Assembly (NCBI GenBank): GCA_023228875.1
Contig: JALOAG010000002.1
Location: 124,001 to 188,000, forward strand
Length of the DNA: 64,000 bases
DNA from: Bacteroidia bacterium
Lineage (GTDB): Bacteria; Bacteroidota; Bacteroidia; NS11-12g; UBA955
Direction: 5' to 3'
Positions 9,283 through 17,441 of the stretch are shown here, piece by piece; positions within the stretch are counted from its first letter, which is position 1, and every line of letters begins with the position of its first letter. The notes beneath the pieces are model-generated. The model saw nothing but the letters and a program-made list of their open reading frames with translations, had not been told where the DNA came from and ran no database searches. A program made the translations under genes and the position numbers.

Positions 9283-9337
9283 GGTTTCAAAGTTTTACAT
9301 TCTTGCATTTCCATGATAATAATTGAATTTTGCCATC

Positions 9338-9994
9338 ATGTCATCACACCATTTTGTTAGAGAAGGTCAAGAACCCGCATTGGTATTAGCAAACGGATTG
9401 CCTTGCAGCACAGAACTTTTAAATCAATTGGTGGCATGGAGTCCCACAATTATGGTGTTGGATGGAGCATATTATAAGGCAATGGAACGCAACATTAATT
9501 TTGATATCCTGCTGGGTGATTTTGACAGCATAAAAACCACTTCGATTGAACTACCATTTCCTGCAGAGATTATTCACACACCTGACCAAGAGAAAACAGA
9601 CTTGCAAAAAGGGCTGGAATTGCTGATAGCCCGAAAAACAGAAGCAGCAAACTTACTTTGGGCGACAGGTGCCAGGGCAGATCATTTTATGAGCAACCTC
9701 AATGTTATGGCTAAGTTTAGGAATGACATAACGCTTAAAATGATTGATGATAACTCAGTTATTTATCCTGTCAAAAGTCCTTTTGTGAAATATTTCCATG
9801 CAGGTGAAAACTTGTCTTTGATACCGCTGAATGCAGTTAAGAACATTCAGACCAAGAATTTGCAATATGAACTGCATGGAGGTTTGTTAGAGCCTGGTGG
9901 GAGATTTGGCTCAAGTAATAGGGTAAAAGAATCAGGGTTAGTTGAAGTTACCTTTGATGATGGAATATTGCTGTTAATGGAATGTAAAGATTAA
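9338..9994 (+). CDS. thiN: Thiamine pyrophosphokinase
   Basis: A 218-aa enzyme that transfers pyrophosphate from ATP to thiamine to make thiamine pyrophosphate. The catalytic-domain motifs are visible: VLDGAYYKA, ILLGDFDSI (about residues 64-72), TPDQEKTDLQKGLE (about 87-100) and WATGARADHFMSN. The C-terminal thiamine-binding beta domain includes SLIPLNAV and a GLLEPGGRFGSSN loop. I used ATG 9338; a TTG 15 nt upstream is in frame. Its TAA shares one base with the ATG of the methyltransferase gene (TAATG). Confidence 0.9.
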   Translation: MSSHHFVREGQEPALVLANGLPCSTELLNQLVAWSPTIMVLDGAYYKAMERNINFDILLGDFDSIKTTSIELPFPAEIIHTPDQEKTDLQKGLELLIARKTEAANLLWATGARADHFMSNLNVMAKFRNDITLKMIDDNSVIYPVKSPFVKYFHAGENLSLIPLNAVKNIQTKNLQYELHGGLLEPGGRFGSSNRVKESGLVEVTFDDGILLLMECKD

Positions 9995-11010
9995 TGAAAG
10001 AGCAAGCATTTATTCAACATGTCAAGAATAAACTGGCGGTATTGCCTGATATTTCAGCATATAACAAGGTTTACCTCTCGCGATTAATTGCGGAGTTACC
10101 ATACAGAACCAAGATTTTTCATGCAGTCATTGCTGAAGTGTGTTTGCAAACTCACAAACCAGTGCAAGATATAGTATTGGTGGACTATGGCGGAGGCACA
10201 GGCTTGTTGTCATGTTATGCACGTTGGGTTGGAATTGGTAAAGTGATTTATATTGATATTTTTGATCAATCAGCAAAAGATGCCATGACCATAGCTGCTC
10301 AATTGGATTTGTCAGCCGACACTTATTTGGTGGGAGAGGTAAGTGTGTTACAAACAAAACCCCATGCGCTGGTTAGTACTGATGTGATTGAACATATATA
10401 TTCATTAAATGATTTTTTCGCAACGTGCTATAGATTGAATCCTAAGTTAATACAAGTGCATATTACGGGAGCAAATCCATATAATCCAATCATCAGGAGA
10501 CGATTGATGGCTTTACAAAAGAGAAATGAAAATGAATATCATGCTCCGGCTGTTGGTGCAAAGCCTTCTGATGATTATAGAGCTTATAAAGAAATAAGGC
10601 AGATTTGGTTGCAGGAAAATTATGCTCAGGAGTTGAGTGTAAATGAAATTCAGCAATTGGTCTTGCTATCAAGGGGATGCAATTTTGATGATATCAGAGT
10701 CATGGCAGATGATTATCTAAAGAATAAGCAGTTTCCGGTCAGGACATTGCACCCTACAAATACATGCGATCCCAATACAGGAAACTGGTCAGAACGGTTA
10801 TTGTCACAAGAAGATTTGCAATCATTTTGTACAGAATTTGGTTGGCAATGTACGTATGAGGCATTTGAATTTAATAACCGTCAAGCCAATATGATCAAGA
10901 ACTTTGTTTGGTACATATTGAATCGAATAGGGAAGATGTTGGGCGGTTCTGCAAAATGTTTGTTGCCCTTACTAAAAATTACAATCAAAGAAAAAGAGTC
11001 CTTAAGATAA
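9994..11010 (+). CDS. Class I SAM-dependent methyltransferase, substrate unknown
   Basis: A 338-aa protein with a class I methyltransferase core. The SAM-binding motif I is VDYGGGTGLLSCYARW (about residues 57-72), followed by an acidic strand end VIYIDIFD, and STDVIEHIYS (about 129-138) resembles the motif seen in UbiG/COQ5-like enzymes. The C-terminal 150 residues do not suggest a family. It is translationally coupled to thiN (TAATG overlap), though a link to thiamine is only positional. The gene ends inside a hairpin shared with the converging LolA gene. Confidence 0.7.
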   Translation: MKEQAFIQHVKNKLAVLPDISAYNKVYLSRLIAELPYRTKIFHAVIAEVCLQTHKPVQDIVLVDYGGGTGLLSCYARWVGIGKVIYIDIFDQSAKDAMTIAAQLDLSADTYLVGEVSVLQTKPHALVSTDVIEHIYSLNDFFATCYRLNPKLIQVHITGANPYNPIIRRRLMALQKRNENEYHAPAVGAKPSDDYRAYKEIRQIWLQENYAQELSVNEIQQLVLLSRGCNFDDIRVMADDYLKNKQFPVRTLHPTNTCDPNTGNWSERLLSQEDLQSFCTEFGWQCTYEAFEFNNRQANMIKNFVWYILNRIGKMLGGSAKCLLPLLKITIKEKESLR

Positions 11011-11024
11011 AGCCTCTATCTTAA
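11002..11024. terminator. Stem-loop spanning two converging stop codons
   Basis: A perfect 8-bp stem TTAAGATA / TATCTTAA encloses a 7-nt loop. The left arm covers the TAA of the methyltransferase gene and the right arm covers the TAG of the LolA-like gene, which converge here with a 5-bp gap. The stem is AT-rich and lacks a strong U-run, so it may be a weak bidirectional terminator or RNA-end stabiliser. Confidence 0.45.
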
Positions 11025-11675
11025 ATCATCAGTGCTACCGGCAGGATACAACACAGGGTCATACTCAAAGAATTTTGATTCTAACACTTGGGTTGCGGTT
11101 TGAGTTGTTATGTCAATAGTTTGGCGAATACCGCTCTTAAAACTGATATCGACTTGTTTGATATTTGATTTTGCCTCATTGACATGCAATGTAATGTAGA
11201 AATAAGGTTTTTTCTTATCAGTAGGGTTGAGAGCTACCCTGTCATATGTTATGTTGTCTTTAGTATATGAGCCATCAAATTTTGATAGGAAACCTGTTTT
11301 ATAAAAACTAAAAATAGTAGCGGGACTGATTTCTACATCCTTAGCGTTATAATTTTCAATGGTCAATTCCTTCGTTTTTGGAAAATATGTCCAAATGGTT
11401 TTGCCATTACAGATTATAATCTGTTCGTTAAACTCCAATTTGTATTTATCACCTTTTACCCAAATTTTACCTGTTTCAGAAACCCGTTCCATTTTTTCCG
11501 CTTTGTTCTCAGTTGTAATTGTGAACTCTGAGTATAAAGCCTTTTGTGCCTTGTACGTTTTAGTAACCTTTTCGAGGATTTCTTTTGCTTTTTGTTCTAA
11601 GTCAATTTGAGTGAAAGCTAAACCGCTAATTCCAAAAATAAGAGTTGCAGTTGTAATTGCTTTAAGGTATTTCAT
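11016..11675 (-). CDS. LolA-like outer-membrane lipoprotein carrier
   Basis: A 219-aa periplasmic protein. The signal peptide is about residues 1-22 (ending near GLAFTQ). The mature part follows the LolA fold: an N-terminal helix with KAQKALYSEFTI, a beta stretch containing GKIWVKGDKYKLEF (about 67-80), IICNGKTIWTYFP, and the later YDRVALNPTDKKKPYF. LolA chaperones outer-membrane lipoproteins across the periplasm; this phylum often has several paralogues, so this one may not be the general carrier. It starts 6 bp after ftsK, probably in the same transcript. Confidence 0.8.
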   Translation of the reverse strand: MKYLKAITTATLIFGISGLAFTQIDLEQKAKEILEKVTKTYKAQKALYSEFTITTENKAEKMERVSETGKIWVKGDKYKLEFNEQIIICNGKTIWTYFPKTKELTIENYNAKDVEISPATIFSFYKTGFLSKFDGSYTKDNITYDRVALNPTDKKKPYFYITLHVNEAKSNIKQVDISFKSGIRQTIDITTQTATQVLESKFFEYDPVLYPAGSTDDLR

Positions 11676-11680
11676 TTCTA

Positions 11681-14221
11681 TTAATTATCAAGATTCATAT
11701 TATCCAAAAAATGTTCCAAACTCTCTATGTCATGAATCAGTACATCGCGTGCCTTTGAGCCACGACTTCCGCCCACAATGCCTGCTGCTTCGAGTTGGTC
11801 TATCAGTCTTCCTGCACGATTGTATCCAATTTTTAATTTACGTTGAATCATCGAAGTGGAGCCTTGTTGTGTTTCTACTACTATGCGTGCAGCTTCGTCA
11901 AACATAGGGTCTTTGTCTGATGAGTCAAATTCAGCACCACCTTCTCTTTCTTCACCGGGAGCCTCGGGCAGAATAAATGCATGGCCGAAACCTTTCTGTT
12001 GTTCAATAAAATCAGTAACGGCATCCGCCTCGGGAGTGTCAACAAAAGGACATTGCAAACGGATTAAATCACTTCCTGAATAGAACAACATATCTCCTTT
12101 ACCGATGAGTTGGTCTGCGCCATTGCTGTCAAGAATGGTTCTGCTGTCAATCTTGGATGTTACTCTAAAAGCTAAACGTGCAGGGAAATTTGCTTTGATT
12201 GTTCCTGTAATAATATTGACAGAAGGTCTTTGTGTTGCCAAAATAACATGAATACCGACAGCACGTGCTAATTGTGCCAATCTGGCAATAGGCGTTTCTA
12301 CTTCTCTGCCGGCAGTCATCATTAAGTCTGCGACTTCATCAACTACTACAACGATATAAGGTAAAAATACATGTCCTTTCTCAGGATTAAGTCTTCGTTC
12401 CTTAAACTTGTTATTGTATTCAATTATGTTCCTACATCCCGCATCCTTCAATAAGTTATAACGATTATCCATCTCAACACAGAGTGATTTCAGGGTGTCT
12501 GTAACTTGTGAAGTATCGGTGATAATGGCATCGCCATCACCGGGTAGTTTTGCCAAAAAGTGTTTTTCAATTTTATTGTAGAGAGAAAGTTCTACTTTCT
12601 TTGGGTCAACCATTACAAACTTTAGTTCAGTAGGATGCTTTTTATATAACAGAGAAATAATTAAACAATTAAGCCCAACTGATTTTCCTTGTCCGGTCGC
12701 TCCTGCAACCAATAAGTGAGGCATCTTGGCTAAGTCTGCAATATAGAGTTCGTTAGAGATGGTTTTACCTAAAATAACCGGTAATTCAAATTTACTTTCT
12801 TTAAATTTCTTGCTCTTAATAACAGAACTCATTGGCACCATTTCAGGTTTTTTATTTGGTACTTCTATACCAATCGTACCTTTGCCGGGTATTGGTGCAA
12901 TAATCCTGATTCCTAATGCTGCCAAGCTAAGAGCGATATCGTCCTCTAAATTTTTAATCTTAGAAATGCGAACTCCTGTTTCAGGTATAATTTCATACAA
13001 AGTTACTGTTGGACCAATGGTGGCGTTTATTTTCTTGATGCCGATATTGTAGTTTTTGAGTGTATCTAAAATGAGGGTTTTGCTACTTTCTAATTCTGCA
13101 ATATCAATTTCTGCTTTATTTATCTCATATTCTTTTAGTAAATCATCGGTAGGAAACTGATATCCCGGCAAATAGAGCCATGGGTCATACGGTTCGTCAA
13201 TGCCAAAATGCTCTTTACGTATGGGAGTATTTTCATTGTCCTCAGAAACTTCTAAAATCGGGGTTTCTTCTATCGCAAAAGGAATGTCATCTTTATCTGC
13301 ATTGTTATTGTCTTTCGGGTTGTCATCCACTTCGTTTGTGAGTTCTAATGGCTGAATAACAGCTTCCGGCTCTTCTTCAATAGGAGTTTCATTTTGAAGG
13401 TTTAATTCAACACTGTTGTCCTGTTCTTCTTCCCATGGGACATCTTCAGTAAAAGAAGCTTGTGTGTCGTTGTTCTCTTCATCAGCAATTTCATTAGTAA
13501 GAGGTGTGTTTTCTATTGAAGCTGAGTTAGAATTGACACTGGATTCATCGGGTTTTAAAGAAGGGAGTATGTTTAATTTTAGGTAGGTTACCATAAAGAT
13601 AACGCCAACTAATACTAATAAAATGACTGCACCAAATCCTCCAATAATTCCACTTAGCCACTCACTGCCAAAATACCCGATTCCACCGCCTAAATACAAA
13701 GAACCGGTGGGAATTATACCAAGAACCAGTGTGCCCCAGAGTAATATAAATAGGGTGATACGAGACATTTTTTTTTGGGCAAAAAGAAATTTCCCTGTAA
13801 AAAACTTGAATCCAAAGTTGAATAGCAGAATGAGGGGAAGTATTGCAAAGATTCCAAACCATTTGTAAACCAACCAATAAGACAAAGCAGCACCCAAAAA
13901 ACCCATAAAATTATGAGCCATGATAGGCTGATTGATTTTAAACCAACTCCAACTTTTGCCAATCACTAAAGCTTGGTCAGAATTGTTGCTAATTAAATTA
14001 ATCCAATAAGAAAAATAACTTAGAATAGCATAAACAGCAAAGCCCATGAATACTAACCCTGCCAACTGTCTTGTTTTGGGATCTTTAATAATTTCTGAAA
14101 ACTTGGGAGTATTACCGTCTTCACCCACTAAATTCTTTTGGTTGGGTGCGGTTTCTACAAAATCATCTAATCTTTTGTTTCCTCTTTTTTCGTTTGTGAT
14201 ATCTTTCTTTTTACCAAACAC
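11681..14221 (-). CDS. ftsK: DNA translocase FtsK/SpoIIIE
   Basis: About 846 aa. The N-terminus carries four membrane helices (about residues 55-215), then an acidic, low-complexity linker (about 225-340), the alpha/beta motor and a C-terminal winged-helix gamma domain (from about 780, GSTSMIQRKLKIGYNRAGR) that reads KOPS-type sites. Walker A is AGATGQGKS (about 508) and Walker B is VVVVDEVADLM. FtsK pumps chromosome ends through the closing septum. No ATG is available; I chose GTG 14221 (FGKKKDIT...), with a TTG at 14245 as the alternative. Confidence 0.95.
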   Translation of the reverse strand: MFGKKKDITNEKRGNKRLDDFVETAPNQKNLVGEDGNTPKFSEIIKDPKTRQLAGLVFMGFAVYAILSYFSYWINLISNNSDQALVIGKSWSWFKINQPIMAHNFMGFLGAALSYWLVYKWFGIFAILPLILLFNFGFKFFTGKFLFAQKKMSRITLFILLWGTLVLGIIPTGSLYLGGGIGYFGSEWLSGIIGGFGAVILLVLVGVIFMVTYLKLNILPSLKPDESSVNSNSASIENTPLTNEIADEENNDTQASFTEDVPWEEEQDNSVELNLQNETPIEEEPEAVIQPLELTNEVDDNPKDNNNADKDDIPFAIEETPILEVSEDNENTPIRKEHFGIDEPYDPWLYLPGYQFPTDDLLKEYEINKAEIDIAELESSKTLILDTLKNYNIGIKKINATIGPTVTLYEIIPETGVRISKIKNLEDDIALSLAALGIRIIAPIPGKGTIGIEVPNKKPEMVPMSSVIKSKKFKESKFELPVILGKTISNELYIADLAKMPHLLVAGATGQGKSVGLNCLIISLLYKKHPTELKFVMVDPKKVELSLYNKIEKHFLAKLPGDGDAIITDTSQVTDTLKSLCVEMDNRYNLLKDAGCRNIIEYNNKFKERRLNPEKGHVFLPYIVVVVDEVADLMMTAGREVETPIARLAQLARAVGIHVILATQRPSVNIITGTIKANFPARLAFRVTSKIDSRTILDSNGADQLIGKGDMLFYSGSDLIRLQCPFVDTPEADAVTDFIEQQKGFGHAFILPEAPGEEREGGAEFDSSDKDPMFDEAARIVVETQQGSTSMIQRKLKIGYNRAGRLIDQLEAAGIVGGSRGSKARDVLIHDIESLEHFLDNMNLDN

Positions 14222-14386
14222 GATGTGTAGTATAATTCTGCGCAATATTCGGTATTATGGTTGTGCGGTAATGCGAAAAGATTTCCTTATAATGTTTAAA
14301 ACATTGTGTCAAGTGTAAAATATTGAGTGCATTTTGTTTGATTGGAATTGTACTATTTTCGCAGTTCACAACCAAAAAAAGAATCA

Positions 14387-15244
14387 ATGAGCAAAGCGTA
14401 TGTTTTTCCCGGTCAAGGGGCACAGTATTCAGGAATGGGTAAGGAGTTATATCATGCTAATCCTGTTGCAAAAAAATGGTTTGATAAAGCCAATGAAATA
14501 TTGGGATTTGAAATTACCAAGACTATGTTTGAAGGTACAGATGAAGAATTGAAGCAAACCAAAATAACACAGCCGGCAATTTTTTTAGACTCTGTTATTC
14601 AGGCACTTACTTTATCTGATTTTTTACCATCAATGACAGCAGGACATTCATTAGGAGAATTTTCTGCATTGGTAGCATCAGGTGCAATGAAGTTTGAAGA
14701 CGGTTTGAAATTGGTGTCTGAACGAGCGTTGTCTATGCAGGCTGCTTGTGAGGCAAAACCCTCTACAATGGCTGCTGTATTAGGATTGGATGATGCTGTT
14801 GTGGAAGAAATATGTGCCGGTGTACGTTCAGGAATAGTAGTACCTGCTAATTACAATTGTCCCGGACAGTTGGTGATTTCAGGAGAAGTAGATGCTGTAA
14901 ATGAAGCATGTGAGAAATTAAAAGCTGCCGGTGCAAAACGCGCTTTGGTGCTGCAAGTTGGGGGGGCTTTTCACTCTCCTTTAATGCTGCCTGCACAAGA
15001 AAGATTGGCAAAGGCAATTGATGCCACTGAGTTTCAGGATCCGGTTTGCCCTGTTTACCAAAATGTAACTGCAATGCCGGCAACCGATCCGGCTGTTATT
15101 AAAGACAACCTTTTAAAACAATTGACTGCTCCCGTGAAATGGACTCAAACTGTTCAACAAATGGCAAAAGATGGAGCCGTTGAGTTTATTGAAGTTGGTC
15201 CGGGCAAAGTGCTAAGCGGGTTGGTGAAGAAAATTTTAGGGTAA
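14387..15244 (+). CDS. fabD: Malonyl-CoA:ACP transacylase
   Basis: A 285-aa enzyme that moves malonyl from CoA to acyl carrier protein for fatty-acid synthesis. It begins SKAYVFPGQGAQYSGMGKEL with the family's FPGQG motif, has the nucleophile elbow TAGHSLGEFSA (Ser about residue 87) and the later GGAFHSPLM containing the catalytic His (about 197). I used ATG 14387 because homologues start just before the first beta-strand. It is divergent from ftsK. No other fab gene is adjacent; the next gene is a glycosyltransferase. Confidence 0.96.
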   Translation: MSKAYVFPGQGAQYSGMGKELYHANPVAKKWFDKANEILGFEITKTMFEGTDEELKQTKITQPAIFLDSVIQALTLSDFLPSMTAGHSLGEFSALVASGAMKFEDGLKLVSERALSMQAACEAKPSTMAAVLGLDDAVVEEICAGVRSGIVVPANYNCPGQLVISGEVDAVNEACEKLKAAGAKRALVLQVGGAFHSPLMLPAQERLAKAIDATEFQDPVCPVYQNVTAMPATDPAVIKDNLLKQLTAPVKWTQTVQQMAKDGAVEFIEVGPGKVLSGLVKKILG

Positions 15245-15258
15245 TTGCCTTGCTTACT

Positions 15259-16056
15259 ATGCTGAAAGCAAGTGTGATTATAAGTGTTTATAAAAACATG
15301 GATGCTTTGGAGTTGATTTTGCAAAGCTTGGCAAATCAACAATTGGAAGGCAGTTTTGAAGTCATCATTGCCGAAGATAATGATAGTCCACAGATGCGTG
15401 AAAGGGTGGTGGAGTGGAAATCGCAATTCCCTTTTAGCTTATTACATGTTTCTCATGCAGATAGAGGATTTAGAAAGTGTGTAATTCTCAATCAAGCAGT
15501 TTTAGCGAGTAATGCTCCATATTTGATTTTTGTAGATGGTGATTGTATTTGCCATCCCAAATTTATTGCCGCTCATTTGAAGTATCAACAAGGCAAATGT
15601 GTTGTGTATGGACGTAGGGCGATGTTGTCAAAGAAGTTTACAGAGTATCTTTATAAAACAAGAAAAATGCCTCCATATTCTTTTGTTAAACTGTGGTTAA
15701 GCGGATGCTCACGATTAGATGCTGCTTTGTATTTGCCTTTGGTTAAACCGGAAAACAAAAAAGGTTTTTGGGGGCACAATTGGAGTATTCAGAAAACTGA
15801 TTTGATGATGGTTCATGGTTTTGATGAACAATATACTCAGCCCGGAATAGGCGAGGATACTGATATTGAATGGCGCTTGGAACAATTTGGTGTTAAATTT
15901 CTAAGAGTGAAAAATTTAGCTGTACAATATCATCTTTGGCACAATCTGAATTATCAGAGTACAACAGATATGGAGTCGGTGTTGACGAGCAAAAAACAAG
16001 ATTGGGAAAAAGAAAAGCGGAATGAAATATTAATGGGTAGTTTGCGCCCTGCATAA
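15259..16056 (+). CDS. Family 2 glycosyltransferase
   Basis: A 265-aa GT-A glycosyltransferase. The N-terminal nucleotide-sugar domain starts SVIISVYKNMDALELILQSL; the metal-binding site reads FVDGDCICH (about residues 90-98). The C-terminal portion (GFWGHNWSIQKTDLMMVHGF, then GEDTDIEWRLEQFG at about 198-211) resembles the Glyco_transf_7C extension of galactosyltransferase-like GT2 proteins. It probably acts on a surface glycan; donor and acceptor are unknown. The start could also be TTG 15250. It follows fabD by 14 bp. Confidence 0.85.
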   Translation: MLKASVIISVYKNMDALELILQSLANQQLEGSFEVIIAEDNDSPQMRERVVEWKSQFPFSLLHVSHADRGFRKCVILNQAVLASNAPYLIFVDGDCICHPKFIAAHLKYQQGKCVVYGRRAMLSKKFTEYLYKTRKMPPYSFVKLWLSGCSRLDAALYLPLVKPENKKGFWGHNWSIQKTDLMMVHGFDEQYTQPGIGEDTDIEWRLEQFGVKFLRVKNLAVQYHLWHNLNYQSTTDMESVLTSKKQDWEKEKRNEILMGSLRPA

Positions 16057-16124
16057 ATTCGCCCAACGCCTTTATGCATCAGTTTTAAAGTAAAAACAAA
16101 CCGTCAAAACACAAGATTAAATTT

Positions 16125-16132
16125 TAACTTTG
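16125..16132 (+). promoter_or_regulatory. -7 promoter element for ccmC
   Basis: TAACTTTG, a perfect match to the Bacteroidota TAnnTTTG element, ending 8 nt before the ccmC ATG. A transcription start 5-7 nt downstream would leave almost no leader. No convincing -33 TTTG was found. Confidence 0.6.
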
Positions 16133-16140
16133 CGCCCGTT

Positions 16141-16821
16141 ATGTCAAAACTCAACTGGTGGAAGTATTTAACTATAGGGCTAATGTTATATACATTGGTA
16201 GGAGGGATTTTAATCAAAGTACCCGTCAATGTTGGGATGTTAGACCAGACAATTCGTAATTTGTTTTATCATGTGCCTATGTGGTTTTCAATGTTTTTAT
16301 TGTTATTGGGTTCGTGGGTTTACAGTATTAAATATTTGAACACAATGAAGGTTGAGTATCACAGATGGGCGTATGCGCTTGGAGTAGCCGGTACTTTGGC
16401 AGGTTTTAGCGGAATATTTACCGGCATGTTATGGGCAAGTTCGACTTGGGGAACTCCTTGGACTCGTGACCCCAAACTGAATGGTGCAGCCGTTGGATTA
16501 CTAATTTACATTGCATATTGGCTGTTGAATAGGTCAATCACAGACCCCGTTAAACTGAGAAAAATTGCAGCTATTTATAACATATTTGTCTATCCTGTTT
16601 TTATTGCTTTGATTTGGATTATTCCTAAATTATCAGATTTCTCTATTCACCCCGGAAGTGGTGATACCGTTGGGTTTAATGAATATGATTTAAACCATAA
16701 TATGAGATTTGTGTTTTATCCTGCAATTATTGCCTGGTCAATGTTGTTTGTGTGGATAGCAAGTCTTAAAGTAAGAATAGATAAAATCGAATCAGAACAG
16801 ATTAATAAACCAATAGAATAA
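16141..16821 (+). CDS. ccmC: Heme exporter / cytochrome c biogenesis protein CcmC
   Basis: A 226-aa polytopic membrane protein of the CcmC/CcsA heme-handling family. The first conserved His is in FYHVPMWFSM (about residue 43) and the tryptophan-rich segment reads SSTWGTPWTRDPKLNG (about 99-114), a variant of the periplasmic WWD motif. CcmC delivers heme to CcmE. It is the first gene of ccmC-ccmD-ccmE-ccmF; ccmA, ccmB and the thioredoxin-like genes are not in the window. Confidence 0.9.
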   Translation: MSKLNWWKYLTIGLMLYTLVGGILIKVPVNVGMLDQTIRNLFYHVPMWFSMFLLLLGSWVYSIKYLNTMKVEYHRWAYALGVAGTLAGFSGIFTGMLWASSTWGTPWTRDPKLNGAAVGLLIYIAYWLLNRSITDPVKLRKIAAIYNIFVYPVFIALIWIIPKLSDFSIHPGSGDTVGFNEYDLNHNMRFVFYPAIIAWSMLFVWIASLKVRIDKIESEQINKPIE

Positions 16822-16829
16822 AATTTTAC

Positions 16830-17045
16830 ATGAAATCAATATCAAAATTCGTCCTATCTTTATTTATGATGCTTGTAATAAGTCAAGAAATCTTTGCTCA
16901 AACTGCCGAAGAACATCCACAATCAAAAATTGAAATAGTGATTGGTGTTATAGTGATTATCTTTACTTTGATTGTGCTGTATTTATTAAGACTAGAGAAG
17001 AAAATAAAAGCATTAGAGAAAAAGCATAAGGAGGTGTCACAATGA
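16830..17045 (+). CDS. CcmD-like small membrane protein
   Basis: A 71-aa protein with a signal-like hydrophobic N-terminus (about residues 5-22, ending near FAQT), a second span at about 34-54 and a basic Lys-rich tail. Size, topology and position between ccmC and ccmE fit CcmD, which helps release heme-loaded CcmE from CcmC. Sequence similarity alone is too weak to prove it. Its stop overlaps the ccmE start (ATGA), so the two are translationally coupled. Confidence 0.7.
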   Translation: MKSISKFVLSLFMMLVISQEIFAQTAEEHPQSKIEIVIGVIVIIFTLIVLYLLRLEKKIKALEKKHKEVSQ

Positions 17046-17434
17046 AATTAGGACATATCATCACCATCATTGTGTTGGGTGTGGTTTTGGCTGTTGTACT
17101 AAGTTTTTATGGAGACCGAAGTTACTATGTAACATTTGAGCAAGCTGAAGTTTATGCTTCGAAAAATTCACAGAAGGATTATCATGTTGTGGTTAAAATT
17201 GACAAAGAAAAACCTCAAGAGTACGATCCCATCAAAGACCCTAATTATTTTTCATTCTATGCCTCAGATACATTAGGGGTAGAGCGAAAGATTGTATATA
17301 ATGGTGCAAAACCAACTGACCTTGACAGAACAGATAAAATTGTAGTAATTGGCAAGGCGGAGAAAGATTATTTTCATGCTGTTGATATATTAAAAAAATG
17401 TCCTTCTAAGTACGAAGCAGAAGGAATAAAGTAA
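17042..17434 (+). CDS. ccmE: Cytochrome c maturation heme chaperone CcmE, CX3Y type
   Basis: A 130-aa membrane-anchored OB-fold protein. The anchor is at about residues 6-24. Near the C-terminus KKCPSKYEAEG places Cys120-x3-Tyr124 where classical CcmE has the heme-binding His in HxxxY. A CX3Y form is known from other groups with a variant maturation system, so the protein probably still binds heme covalently, through Cys. It overlaps the CcmD-like gene by 4 bp and precedes ccmF by 7 bp. Confidence 0.88.
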   Translation: MKLGHIITIIVLGVVLAVVLSFYGDRSYYVTFEQAEVYASKNSQKDYHVVVKIDKEKPQEYDPIKDPNYFSFYASDTLGVERKIVYNGAKPTDLDRTDKIVVIGKAEKDYFHAVDILKKCPSKYEAEGIK

Positions 17435-17441
17435 TGTAAAT

